Origin: an uncultured Acidobacteriota bacterium
GTDB lineage: Bacteria; Acidobacteriota; Blastocatellia; RBC074
Reading direction: 5' to 3'
Assembly: GCA_902825875.1 (NCBI GenBank)
Contig: CADECP010000013.1
Coordinates: 75,936-139,935 of the forward strand
DNA: 64,000 bases
Each line of letters starts with the position of its first letter. Positions within the stretch are counted from its first letter, which is position 1. Below the pieces are notes generated by a model, which saw nothing but the letters and a program-made list of their open reading frames with translations, did not search any database and was not told the DNA's origin. Shown here piece by piece: positions 51,108 to 59,856 of this stretch. The position numbers were made by a program, and so were the translations under genes.

Positions 51108-51136
51108 GGTGGGACAGGTTCAGAGCCTGTCCCACC
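51108..51136. repeat. Perfect 11-bp hairpin repeat (GGTGGGACAGG / CCTGTCCCACC)
   Basis: 51108-51118 pairs exactly with 51126-51136 across a 7-base loop. It fills the gap between the sialate-esterase-like stop and the PhoD-like start, and may reduce read-through or be a short repetitive palindrome. Confidence 0.6.
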
Positions 51137-51145
51137 TCTAAATAT

Positions 51146-52681
51146 CTACTTCTTCGGAGCCGTGACCATTGGGAAATCGTCCGTGCGGAAAGGCGTCGCG
51201 GGCAGTCCCGCTTTATTCCAGAAATTCAGCACCGGCCAGTTTTCCCAGCCGAAACGAACGGCCACCGGTTGAGCGACCGACGAACTGGAAACAATCACCT
51301 TTTTGCCTTTGATTTCGGCTTCGGCTGGAACGAATTTCTGATCGGCTCCGGCAATGGTGAAACCCATCAGTTTGCCGTCTTTGGCGACCAAGCCGCCGCC
51401 GACGTGATTGAAGCTGAGTTCGATCTTGTCGCCTTTGACCTTCATCGTTGAATAAACCGGGCCGGAGTAATCAATCTTTTCGCCGTAAGCAATGGCGCGC
51501 GCGGCCAGCGCCAGTCGTTCGCCGACGGGTTGTTTCTGTTTGGGATGAATGTCTTTTTCTTCGCCGATGTCGGTGATGACGGCTTGACCGGTCTTGGGCA
51601 ATTTCAAAGTCAGCAACTGGGCTTCGCGCAATTCAGGCCAGGTTCCGGGCGCGGGCGGCGCGAAAGGCGCAAGTTGCACGAACAGAAAAGTCATTTCGCT
51701 GTTCCAGGCTTTGCGCCAATCCTGAATCATCGCCGGAAAGATCGAACGGTATTCATAAGCGCGCCCGGCGTTGGCTTCGCCCTGATACCAGATTGATCCG
51801 CGCAGCGCGTAAGGCACGAGCGGTGCGATCATGGCGTTGTACAAACCCGACGGGCTGCTTTGATGGCCAGGCCCCATCGGGCGTCCGGGCGCGGCGGGAG
51901 CGGGTTTGCCTTCTTCTTTGGCTTTGGCGACGGCTTCTTTGTGTTTTTCCATCGCGGCTTCCCATTTGGCGTTGGCTTCGGGAAAGGCTGTCAGAGCTTT
52001 GGCGTAACGTTCGCGGACGCCGGCGAAGTTCGGATCGTTTTTGACGACGCCGTCACTCGTCCAGGCTTCGGAAGGCGTGCCGCCGTAAGACGAATTGATC
52101 AAACCGACCGGAATCCCCTGCCTCGCCGCTTGCAAAGCGCGACCGAAAAAGTAACCGACCGCCGAAAAACCGGCGACCGATTCGGGCGAACATTCTTTCC
52201 ACTGGCCTTTGACATCGGTTTGGGGCGTGTCTTTGGAAAGGCGCGGCACGCTGAACAAACGAATCTTTGGATGATTAGCGGCGGCGATGTCCGCTTTGGC
52301 GTTGGCGGTCTGATTCATCGTCCATTGCATGTTCGATTGGCCGCTGCACAACCAGACTTCGCCGACCAGAATGTTTTTGATCGTCAGGGTGTTCGAACCG
52401 CTGATGGTCATGTCAAACGGCCCGCCGGCTTTCAATTCTTTCAGCGTAACCATCCATTTGCCGCCGGTTGTGGTGGCAGTGACTTTCTGGCCTTGAAATT
52501 CGACGGTGACTTTTTCGCCTTCGTCTGCCCAGCCCCAGACGGGCGCGGGCATTCCCTGCTGCAAGACGCAGCCATCGGAAAACAGAGCATTGGCTTTGAC
52601 CGCTGCCATCGCAGTCGAAGCGGCGGCCAAACAAATCAGCAAACAGCAAAGCGTAGAAAGTCTTTTCAGCGCGTAACGCAT
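51146..52681 (-). CDS. Exported sialate O-acetylesterase-family protein (SGNH hydrolase)
   Basis: 511 residues; the ATG at 52681 has GGGAG 7 bases upstream and a signal peptide (LCCLLICLAAASTAMA). The fold begins with a beta domain (ALFSDGCVLQQGMPAPVWGWA) and then the SGNH motifs: WLCSGQSNMQW with the nucleophile Ser, GLINSSYGGTP and SIWYQGEANAG. The C-terminal His motif is in the GEEKDIHPKQKQPVGERLA segment. Family enzymes remove acetyl groups from sialic acids or plant glycans. It is the first gene of the 52.7-48.0 kb unit. A short hairpin (CAGCCAATT/AATTGGCTG, 52708-52731) lies in its leader. Confidence 0.9.
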   Translation of the reverse strand: MRYALKRLSTLCCLLICLAAASTAMAAVKANALFSDGCVLQQGMPAPVWGWADEGEKVTVEFQGQKVTATTTGGKWMVTLKELKAGGPFDMTISGSNTLTIKNILVGEVWLCSGQSNMQWTMNQTANAKADIAAANHPKIRLFSVPRLSKDTPQTDVKGQWKECSPESVAGFSAVGYFFGRALQAARQGIPVGLINSSYGGTPSEAWTSDGVVKNDPNFAGVRERYAKALTAFPEANAKWEAAMEKHKEAVAKAKEEGKPAPAAPGRPMGPGHQSSPSGLYNAMIAPLVPYALRGSIWYQGEANAGRAYEYRSIFPAMIQDWRKAWNSEMTFLFVQLAPFAPPAPGTWPELREAQLLTLKLPKTGQAVITDIGEEKDIHPKQKQPVGERLALAARAIAYGEKIDYSGPVYSTMKVKGDKIELSFNHVGGGLVAKDGKLMGFTIAGADQKFVPAEAEIKGKKVIVSSSSVAQPVAVRFGWENWPVLNFWNKAGLPATPFRTDDFPMVTAPKK

Positions 52682-52980
52682 AGGTGATCTCCCGGAAAAT
52701 TGACCGGCAGCCAATTCGTCCAAATTGGCTGACTGGTCGTCAAAGTTGTGAATTGAAACGGAAAAGAATTGCTTGAAGGAACTCGTTTGCCGTTGCGACA
52801 ACGAGGCGATGGACTGTAACTTCGGTCTCATCGCAAATCCCGGCGCATTGTTCTAGCTGGCTTCGGCGGTGTCAATGCGTTGGCAGCCGAGAAAGAAAAT
52901 TTCCCACTCGCAACATCCTGCGAATCAACGTCAAGTAAATCGCTTTCAACAAACGAATCTTGCGAGAAAATCAGACTGGC

Positions 52981-53012
52981 AAAAAAAGAAGGGAGCCTTT
53001 CGACTCCCTCTT
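52981..53012 (-). terminator. Strong intrinsic terminator facing the dab operon
   Basis: Minus strand: AGGGAG-TCGAAAGG-CTCCCT hairpin followed by TTCTTTTTTT. It is about 270 bases past the last dab-operon stop codon. Confidence 0.8.
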
Positions 53013-53116
53013 CAGACTGGATTGTAAGTATGGCAGTTGTCCCGACTGCCACCTAAACACCGTAACTCACTGCCCAGCCTGTCACCATCACAAGCCCGAA
53101 CAAACAAGTGATGATG

Positions 53117-53146
53117 AAAAAGATCAATCTACGAAACCGTAGATTT
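53117..53146 (-). terminator. Possible first terminator of the dab operon
   Basis: 8-bp perfect stem AATCTACG/CGTAGATT with a 4-base loop (53126-53145). On the minus strand a T-rich stretch (GATCTTTTTC) follows after a few bases. It lies about 130 bases beyond the stop at 53278. Confidence 0.45.
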
Positions 53147-53277
53147 GAGTGCTTGCCGCCAGAATTTCTGCAATGGCTGTGCCACTAAAAAGGCGACACA
53201 ATTCAAAGGATTTAGCCAATTTCCCAACGAACTCAGCGGGAAAGTTTGCCTCACCAGCGAGGCATGTTAGGACACCG

Positions 53278-54759
53278 TCACCGGTGATTCGCCGTGTGTT
53301 GAGAACCGGAAACAGACTGCATCAGTTTTTCAGCGGCAATGGCGGGCAAACGCATCGGCTGAGACGGAAACAGTCCGCCGAACAACAAAAACAACAAAGC
53401 GGCAATCAACACCCAGCGTTCGCGCGGCACTGCGTCAGCAATGTGATTGGCTGCCGAAACCGGTTTTCCCAAAAACAGGCGAGCGAACAGCCTCATAACG
53501 CTGAAAGCGTTCATCGCGGTGACGACCGGTAAAACCACTCCCAGATAAGGGTTGGTGGCCAGCGTTCCTTGTAGCAACAAGTCTTCAGCGGGAAAACCCA
53601 GCGTCAACGGCAATCCGACCAGCGCCAGGCCTCCGGCGGCAAAAAATACCGCCAAACGCGGCGCTCCGATGGCTAATCCCAGAAAACCGTCTTTTTCGAG
53701 CGCCACGCCCAGCCGAGCTTCCAGCCCTGAATAAACCGAAGACAACATTACGGTCGAAACGGCGACAACCTGCCACAACACCAAAGCTCCGGCGATGCCA
53801 ATCGCGCTGTAACTTTCCAGCCCGGCCAGCAAAAACGCCGACTGGCTGATGGCGACCAGCGCGAACAATCGGCGAGGTTTGCGTTCAACCAAACCAACCA
53901 AAGCCACATACGCCGCGGTCAGCAAACTCAACGTGCTGATAATCGGCCAGGCTTTGTGCGCTTCGTCGGGCAACAAAGGCAACACGATGCGCGCCACCAG
54001 AAACGCTCCCAGATGTCCGTTCAGCAACAACGTCAACGGCAACAACGGGCCGCGCTCGAACGCAGTCACCACCCACGAATGTGCTGGGAACAACCCTTTT
54101 CGCAAAACGACCGCGCCCATCAAAAAGGCAAAGGCGGCGAAGAGCAACGTGGAATTTCCGGCGCGTGCCAAAGTCAGACCTAAAGCCTGTTCCCAGCTTG
54201 TTCCTGGCACGGCAATAACCAACAGCCCAACGCCAACGCAAAGACTGGCGAGGCTCAGCGCCAAAACGATTTTGGAAAATCCGGGAACCATCGCGCCGGT
54301 TTCGCTGACCGCATTGGAGGGTGGCGCAAACATTCGCGTGAGCAAAAACGGCGCGAGCGAGCCAGCCCAGCCCAACACGAAAACCAGCAAATTATTTGCC
54401 GCATAAGCCGCGCAAGTTGTCGCGCTCAGCCACAACACCCCGGCCAGCCATTGCGAAGTCAGTTTGTGTTTCGGAACCAATGCCGCCACTCCCAAACACA
54501 GCGCAGCAAACAATGACAGCGGAATAGCGTTCAGCGCATCCACCAGAAACCATTGGCTGAACGGTTCAGACAATTGAGCGTTTGGCGCGTTGGAAACAGA
54601 CAGGCTGTTGCACAGCAACGCCGCGAAGCTAAACGCCAGACAATACACCGTCCAACGGCGAGCCTGTTCGACTACCGCCATTTTTCTGACGACAAACGCG
54701 GCCAGCAAAGGCACGAAAATGCCCAAATTCAACAATCCAAACAACAAATGATTAGACAT
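53278..54759 (-). CDS. NuoM/NuoN-like membrane protein, extra subunit of the dab operon
   Basis: 493 residues with about 13-14 hydrophobic segments, of the proton-conducting antiporter family (complex I NuoL/M/N). The half-conserved segment LRKGLFPAHSWVVTAFERGP corresponds to the NuoM stretch before and after PLHGWLPDAH. Two key residues differ. The membrane Glu of helix 5 (WE in NuoL/M) is Ala132 (GWAGS). The Lys of helix 7 is Arg220, with Lys221 next to it. The ATG at 54759 overlaps the end of dabB by 8 bases, so translation is coupled. It probably assembles with DabB as a non-pumping or structurally supporting subunit; known DAB systems have only DabA and DabB. The family call is moderately firm, the role is inferred. 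Confidence 0.75.
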   Translation of the reverse strand: MSNHLLFGLLNLGIFVPLLAAFVVRKMAVVEQARRWTVYCLAFSFAALLCNSLSVSNAPNAQLSEPFSQWFLVDALNAIPLSLFAALCLGVAALVPKHKLTSQWLAGVLWLSATTCAAYAANNLLVFVLGWAGSLAPFLLTRMFAPPSNAVSETGAMVPGFSKIVLALSLASLCVGVGLLVIAVPGTSWEQALGLTLARAGNSTLLFAAFAFLMGAVVLRKGLFPAHSWVVTAFERGPLLPLTLLLNGHLGAFLVARIVLPLLPDEAHKAWPIISTLSLLTAAYVALVGLVERKPRRLFALVAISQSAFLLAGLESYSAIGIAGALVLWQVVAVSTVMLSSVYSGLEARLGVALEKDGFLGLAIGAPRLAVFFAAGGLALVGLPLTLGFPAEDLLLQGTLATNPYLGVVLPVVTAMNAFSVMRLFARLFLGKPVSAANHIADAVPRERWVLIAALLFLLFGGLFPSQPMRLPAIAAEKLMQSVSGSQHTANHR

Positions 54760-56152
54760 CTGCGCTCTCCGTGTTTTGCAGCAACGACGATTGCCCGGTT
54801 AACACTCCTGCTTTGGTGGCCAACGGTTTGTGATGGCCGTTGATGTTTCCGCCAAAGTAATCCACCCATTTGCCTTCGATACGGCGCATCCACCCTGCCA
54901 GATGCAACACAGGTCCAACCACAAACCGGTCGAGAAAGGTGTCGTGATGACCGCGATCCAGCGCCAACCGATAAAGCCAATGCTGCGCCCGCTGCGGCAA
55001 AAGCGATTCAAAATAAATCCCGGTCGCTCCCAAATGACCGCCTGCCGCCGCGTGAACTCTGTGATGGTCGTGCAGCATCGAAGGCGCTCGCAAAAATTGC
55101 AGTGTGCGAATCAGCGCGTGACCGGCAATGTGCCACAGCGCCAGTTGCTGCCAGCCGAACCCGATTTCGATGAAGATGATTCCCAGTTGCGCCATCGAGG
55201 CATAAGCCAGCGCATTTTTCGCGTCCGGGCAGGCGCGTCCGACAAAAGTTGCGTGCAAGGCGGTCAACAACCCAATCACTATGATGGATTCGGACACAAA
55301 TGAAGACGCGGCGATAATCGGCTGAGCGCGCAACAACAGATAAGCTCCGGCGTGAACCGACAACGCACCGTAAAAAATCGCGCTCGAAGGCGTGGGGCCT
55401 TCCATCGCGCGCGGCAACCAGCCGGAAACCGGAACCTGAGCGGCTTTGCCCATTGCCGCCAGCAACAACAAAAACGCCGTAATCGTGGCGGCGCTTCCCA
55501 ACAGCGGAGTATGTTGCTGGATGTTGTTCGGCAAGATTTCGGTGAATTCCGAAGTGCCGACATAAATGTGCATCAAAACCACTCCGGTCAGCAGCCCAAC
55601 GTCGCAGGCACGGTAGGTGGCGAAAACTCGCAAGGCACTTAGAACCGGATCATCCCTGTGCTGAAAGAACGCGATCAACAAGACCGACGTGATGCCGACA
55701 ATTTCCCAACCGCCGATCATCAAATCGAATGAACCCGCCGCGAAAAACAACAGAATGCCTGCGCCAAACAGATTCAACAGCATGAAGAATCGAAAGAATC
55801 CGACGTCGCGGTGAATGTACCGGCGCGAAAACACAGAAACCAAAAACACCAGCAACGCGCTGAGCGTCAGCAACGGCAACGAAATGAAATCCGCCCACAG
55901 CGCCAGCGGGAAGTGATAATGCCCGACGTGAAACCAATCGCCATACACTGCGCTCAATTGAGTTTTGCCATTGCCCAGCAATTCCCACCACATGGCGGCG
56001 ACAACCAACAGCACCAAGCTGTAACAAATCGTAGTCAGCCGCGTGACCGGACGTTCAGTCGGTTTCCAGCCGAACAGCCAGCCGAATCCGAGCGCGGCGC
56101 ACAATCCGCCCGGCAGCAAAATCAATAACCCAAGTAAAAGACTTTCATTCAT
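54752..56152 (-). CDS. dabB: DabB, NuoL-like proton-conducting subunit of inorganic-carbon pump
   Basis: 466 residues, strongly hydrophobic. Proton-antiporter hallmarks are present: Glu150 in GGWEIVGITS (helix-5 Glu of NuoL) and Lys236 in GKAAQVPVSGWLP, followed by RAMEGPTPSSAIFYGAL and HAGAYLLLR. The C-terminal part (about 370-466) is hydrophilic and His-rich (GHHDTFLDRFV). DabB-type proteins are shorter than NuoL (about 600) and pair with DabA; they let H+ or Na+ in to drive CO2 hydration by DabA. It starts 12 bases after the dabA stop and overlaps the next gene by 8 bases. Confidence 0.85.
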   Translation of the reverse strand: MNESLLLGLLILLPGGLCAALGFGWLFGWKPTERPVTRLTTICYSLVLLVVAAMWWELLGNGKTQLSAVYGDWFHVGHYHFPLALWADFISLPLLTLSALLVFLVSVFSRRYIHRDVGFFRFFMLLNLFGAGILLFFAAGSFDLMIGGWEIVGITSVLLIAFFQHRDDPVLSALRVFATYRACDVGLLTGVVLMHIYVGTSEFTEILPNNIQQHTPLLGSAATITAFLLLLAAMGKAAQVPVSGWLPRAMEGPTPSSAIFYGALSVHAGAYLLLRAQPIIAASSFVSESIIVIGLLTALHATFVGRACPDAKNALAYASMAQLGIIFIEIGFGWQQLALWHIAGHALIRTLQFLRAPSMLHDHHRVHAAAGGHLGATGIYFESLLPQRAQHWLYRLALDRGHHDTFLDRFVVGPVLHLAGWMRRIEGKWVDYFGGNINGHHKPLATKAGVLTGQSSLLQNTESADV

Positions 56153-56164
56153 AGCTGACCTTCA

Positions 56165-59092
56165 TCAACTGGCGTGAGCGGCGGTGGCCGCCACGCGAGC
56201 AATCGGCAGGTGCTCCAACTTGCCCAAAAACCAATCCGGCGAAGTTGCTGTTTGCGGCAACGGAACGATTTCGGTCATCGGCTCGAATTCGCCGTCGCGG
56301 TAAACGTGCAGACTTCCGTCGGGGCTCATTGTCGCCAAACGAATCCAGCGGTTTTCCACCAACTCCGTCACCATTGCGCTGCGGCGCACGGCGTTCATCA
56401 CATTGTCAGGAGTGTTTTCGACAATCAGCAACAACCGAACAGGTTCGTGAACTTCGACCATTTGCCATGGCAATCCGGTTCGCAAATCGCTTCCCTGCCC
56501 GTTCATCACGCCGACCAATCCGGTGACGTTGTGCGGCAGCTTCGTTCCGCAACCGTATCGTTCGTTGTCCACAAACGAGAAGTAGTATTCCAGGTTGATG
56601 CCCGCGCAAACCGGCCCGGCTGCGCCCAAAATCGCTGCCAGGCTGTCCAGTTTGGGATCGCGGTCAGGGTCGTAAGAAATCAAAAAGGCTCGGCGATCCA
56701 TGAACAATCCGCGCGTCAGGCTGCGGCGTCCGACCACGCAAACCGCATTGGTCGCGTGACCGTATTCAGGGCGAGGTTCAGCCAGATGTTCGGCGCGCTC
56801 TTCAACGTGGCGAAGCGCGGCTTTCGGCGTGGTGTCGCGGTAAGCGGCTTCAAACCGGCGCGCACGTTCCAGCGCATTCGCCTCGCGCGCTCGATCCAGC
56901 GATTCGGCCAGCTTCGCAAATTCGTCAGCGTGCGTGGCCGGAATCGCCGACGTGTCGAAAAACTCGACCACGTCGTTACAGGTGTCGTGATAACCGCCGA
57001 CAAACCACGTATCAACCGGAATGTTCATTCCCTGTTCGCTCATGCGTTCGCGGACTTGCGGATGATTGGCCATCGCCGCAAACATCCTGGCGTTCGGGCT
57101 GCCGCGACGCCCACCGCAGGCTCCGCAATCGTGAGCCGATTCGTGAGGATTATTCAGACTGGTCGAACCGTGCCCCATAATCGCCACCAAACGCGAGTGG
57201 TTTTCGATCAAGCCTGCCGCGCGCAAAGTTCCGGCGACCCGGTCGGCTTTTTCCTGAATGGTGAAACCCAGCAACAAACCTTCGGCGTTTTCAGCGGATT
57301 TTTCGTGGCTGGCCGTGTCGTCGCGCAACAAGGTCAATTCGGTGTTCGGCGACGGCAAAAACAAATTACCCAATCGAGCGTACAAATTCCCGGCCTGGCG
57401 CGGAGTCAGAACTCGCGTGACAAGCGGGAAAACTGACAACCAGCCAAGCCCCAGCGCGCCAACCCAGCCACGCACGAGCGTCCGCGAACCGATAAAACTG
57501 TTGTGAGCGATTTGCGCCCACAACTTGCGACGACTTTGACGTTGGTTGGAAAGATGCTGGTCGCTTTCGCTCGGGCGTTCCTGAATCGCGTGCTGCGGAG
57601 TGACAACGACCGGGCAAAAGGCTGCTCCGTGCGCGTCGTCCAAGCCCTGATAATTGACCGCAACGCCGAAAAAGCCTGCCGCGCCGAGCGTTTCAACGTT
57701 CGGCGCGATTTCTTCCAACGCACGGCGAACCGATTCTTCGCGTTCGTCAATGCAGAAAATTACCTGAGCAGCAGGACGGTTGGCGGAACGGCGCGGATCA
57801 ATTTCGGCTCGGTACGTCAGCAGCGGGCGCAGAATTTCCAGTTCGTGCCAATGTTCGTAAGCCAGATGCCAGACGCGCCGACGCTCCCAATCGCCAAAAG
57901 CATTGATTTCGGCAAGGAACGAATTGAATTCATCCCGGCTGAGCGATTGGATTTTCTCCGCCGACAATCCCAACAACTGAGCGACATCGAACACGCGAGC
58001 GGCTTCGGCCATTTGCTCGGCTTCGGTGACGGGAGCAGGCAAAATCGGCTGACGCCATTGCGAAATCTCGCCCGATGTTTTCACGTTCTCGAACGCGACC
58101 AGCGTCAGCGTCATGCGCACGGCCAGAAAATCCATCAACGAGCACGGAATCGGTTCGTGCGGAACCAACGCCGGTTCGCGCTCCAGTTTGTGCATCAATC
58201 CAGCCCAGCCCGGCAACGACAACAACTCCGCCGTCAACAGCGATTCCCATTCAACTTGCGGCGCATCCAGTTTGTTCAGGCAATCCAGAACGACTTCGGC
58301 TGAAGTCATTCGTTTCAGTTGCTGGCGTTGAAAAACATTTTTCAATCCGCTCAACAACGACGGCGGCAACAATCCGGGCTGGCTCATCAACGCACAAACC
58401 GACTGGTAAAAACCTTGTTCGCGTAACGGCATAGGCCAATATGATTGCCCCTGATCCAGAAACGTCGAACACAACCGAATCAACCAGGTGTTGATGATTT
58501 CATCGGTGTCTGTTCCGGTCGCGGCCAAAACGGCATCGCGCGGGCGTTGCGGCATCGCCGGCGAAACAGTTTCCGATTTCGGCATGCGATGAAAACAGGC
58601 TGCAAACAAATCTCGAATGGCCGTACGTTCATCTTTGCCTGCCAACAAGTCGTTTCGTGTGGCTGAGTCCAAATCAGGGCGCGAAAAATCCAGCAAGCCG
58701 TTTTCGTCCATCAACCATTCAATGTTGTCCGCCGCAATCGCGCGCAAACCAGGAACCAGCATCGCTCGGCGCAGCTTTCGCCGAGTTACTCCGCCCGGCA
58801 AAATCTCCGCGTCCGCTTCGCGCGAAAGAACCACGTCCAGGTTTTCCGGCGTGATTCGCCCGGCGGCGAAATCTTTGCGAAACGCGGCTTCGGTCATAAA
58901 CGGTTCGGTTTCAAACAACCGGGCGGCCTGTTGAACGGCGTCCTCGAACTTCAAATGCTGAAACGCATGCAGCGTGTTGTGATGAATGAACACGCCAATC
59001 GGCCCTTGATCCGGCAGAAAGTGCGCGGCGTGGTCAATCGCGTGCTGCAAATGTTGCAACGGCTCCTGATTGTTCGTTCGCTCAACAGTCAT
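56165..59092 (-). CDS. dabA: DabA, zinc-dependent CO2-hydrating subunit (DUF2309)
   Basis: 975 residues, DUF2309 family. The zinc-site residues known from DabA are all present with the expected spacing: Cys447 and Asp449 (FCIDEREES), His641 (MGHGSTS) and Cys656 (HDCGACGG), the last pair 15 residues apart. Other conserved stretches are FIHHNTLHAFQ near the start and GLPWQMVEVHEPVRL near the end. DabA is a cytoplasm-facing, membrane-associated protein that turns CO2 into bicarbonate in one direction, coupled to ion flow through DabB. It follows the carbonic-anhydrase gene by 18 bases and precedes dabB by 12 bases. Confidence 0.92.
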   Translation of the reverse strand: MTVERTNNQEPLQHLQHAIDHAAHFLPDQGPIGVFIHHNTLHAFQHLKFEDAVQQAARLFETEPFMTEAAFRKDFAAGRITPENLDVVLSREADAEILPGGVTRRKLRRAMLVPGLRAIAADNIEWLMDENGLLDFSRPDLDSATRNDLLAGKDERTAIRDLFAACFHRMPKSETVSPAMPQRPRDAVLAATGTDTDEIINTWLIRLCSTFLDQGQSYWPMPLREQGFYQSVCALMSQPGLLPPSLLSGLKNVFQRQQLKRMTSAEVVLDCLNKLDAPQVEWESLLTAELLSLPGWAGLMHKLEREPALVPHEPIPCSLMDFLAVRMTLTLVAFENVKTSGEISQWRQPILPAPVTEAEQMAEAARVFDVAQLLGLSAEKIQSLSRDEFNSFLAEINAFGDWERRRVWHLAYEHWHELEILRPLLTYRAEIDPRRSANRPAAQVIFCIDEREESVRRALEEIAPNVETLGAAGFFGVAVNYQGLDDAHGAAFCPVVVTPQHAIQERPSESDQHLSNQRQSRRKLWAQIAHNSFIGSRTLVRGWVGALGLGWLSVFPLVTRVLTPRQAGNLYARLGNLFLPSPNTELTLLRDDTASHEKSAENAEGLLLGFTIQEKADRVAGTLRAAGLIENHSRLVAIMGHGSTSLNNPHESAHDCGACGGRRGSPNARMFAAMANHPQVRERMSEQGMNIPVDTWFVGGYHDTCNDVVEFFDTSAIPATHADEFAKLAESLDRAREANALERARRFEAAYRDTTPKAALRHVEERAEHLAEPRPEYGHATNAVCVVGRRSLTRGLFMDRRAFLISYDPDRDPKLDSLAAILGAAGPVCAGINLEYYFSFVDNERYGCGTKLPHNVTGLVGVMNGQGSDLRTGLPWQMVEVHEPVRLLLIVENTPDNVMNAVRRSAMVTELVENRWIRLATMSPDGSLHVYRDGEFEPMTEIVPLPQTATSPDWFLGKLEHLPIARVAATAAHAS

Positions 59093-59110
59093 TGAATTTT
59101 ATTTTCCAGC

Positions 59111-59788
59111 TTAGGCTTTTACTTTGGCAACAATGTCCTCTTTGCAGGTGAAGAAAGTGTCGTCATAAAACTCGACAATCCCGGATTCCAGGTCGTGCGT
59201 CGCACCGATAATCGCCACTTCACCGTTTTCAATCATCTGCTCCAAAATGTAGCTGCGGCTGATGATGGCTTTGACCGAGCGGTTTACATTGATTGAAGTG
59301 ACGTTTTCTACGAACTTCGGATTGGATGAATTCCGGGTTTCCGGATTGGTCACTTCGCGTTCTTCGTAAACCGCCGGCTGCAACTTGGCCAGCAATTCGG
59401 TCAGGTTTCCCATCTCTATGTGGTCGCAAGCACCTTTCACCGCTCCGCAGTTTGAATGTCCAAGCACAACCACCAATTTTGCGCCCGTCACTTTGCAGGC
59501 GAATTCCAAACTGCCCAGAATGTCTGTGTTGACGATGTTCCCGGCGATACGAATGGACATGATGTCGCCCAGCCCCTGGTCGAAAATCAGTTCAGACGAA
59601 GTGCGACTGTCAATGCAGCTAAGAATCGCGGCGAAAGGCCATTGCCCGTCGCGCGTGTCATTGGCCTGTTGCAACAGGTTACGATTGGCTTTCAGGTTGT
59701 TGATGAACCTGTGATTTCCTTCTTTCAGGATTGCCAGCGCATCGCGTGGAGTCATTTTTTCCTGCAATTCTTTTGTTAGTGTTCTCAT
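59111..59788 (-). CDS. Beta-carbonic anhydrase (first gene of the dab operon)
   Basis: 225 residues. Zinc ligands are Cys58, His111 and Cys114 (SCIDSR with Asp60-Arg62; GHSNCGA), giving an active-site set of a beta-class enzyme. It interconverts CO2 and bicarbonate in the cytoplasm. No export signal. GAAGG lies very close to the ATG at 59788. It sits 18 bases upstream of dabA, so both are probably on one transcript. The sequence style (TKELQEKMTPRDALAILKEG) recalls, from memory, enzymes common in Bacteroidota; this is not tested. Confidence 0.93.
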   Translation of the reverse strand: MRTLTKELQEKMTPRDALAILKEGNHRFINNLKANRNLLQQANDTRDGQWPFAAILSCIDSRTSSELIFDQGLGDIMSIRIAGNIVNTDILGSLEFACKVTGAKLVVVLGHSNCGAVKGACDHIEMGNLTELLAKLQPAVYEEREVTNPETRNSSNPKFVENVTSINVNRSVKAIISRSYILEQMIENGEVAIIGATHDLESGIVEFYDDTFFTCKEDIVAKVKA

Positions 59789-59856
59789 TCCTTCTCTTCT
59801 CTTTAATTCCTGACGTTAGGCGATGGTAGGTCAAATAAAGCGTTTGACAGTTTCTT

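Larger units (their letters stand above)
52682..53277. other. Intergenic region between the inorganic-carbon block and the carbohydrate block
   Basis: 596 bases. It holds two terminator-like hairpins for the upstream dab transcript (listed separately) and a hairpin in the leader of the esterase-like gene. A 24-codon hydrophobic frame at 53053-53127 lacks an ATG and ribosome-binding site, and I do not call it. Nothing else is convincing. Confidence 0.5.

Noticed and set aside
53053-53127. 24-codon hydrophobic frame downstream of the dab operon (minus strand)
   Set aside because: No ATG, only a weak TTG start and no ribosome-binding site, and a hairpin with T-tract overlaps its 5' end; more likely terminator sequence.
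53278-56152. Reading the two membrane proteins as complex I (nuoL/nuoM) genes
   Set aside because: They follow dabA directly, are shorter than NuoL/NuoM, and no other nuo genes are nearby; the DAB reading fits better.
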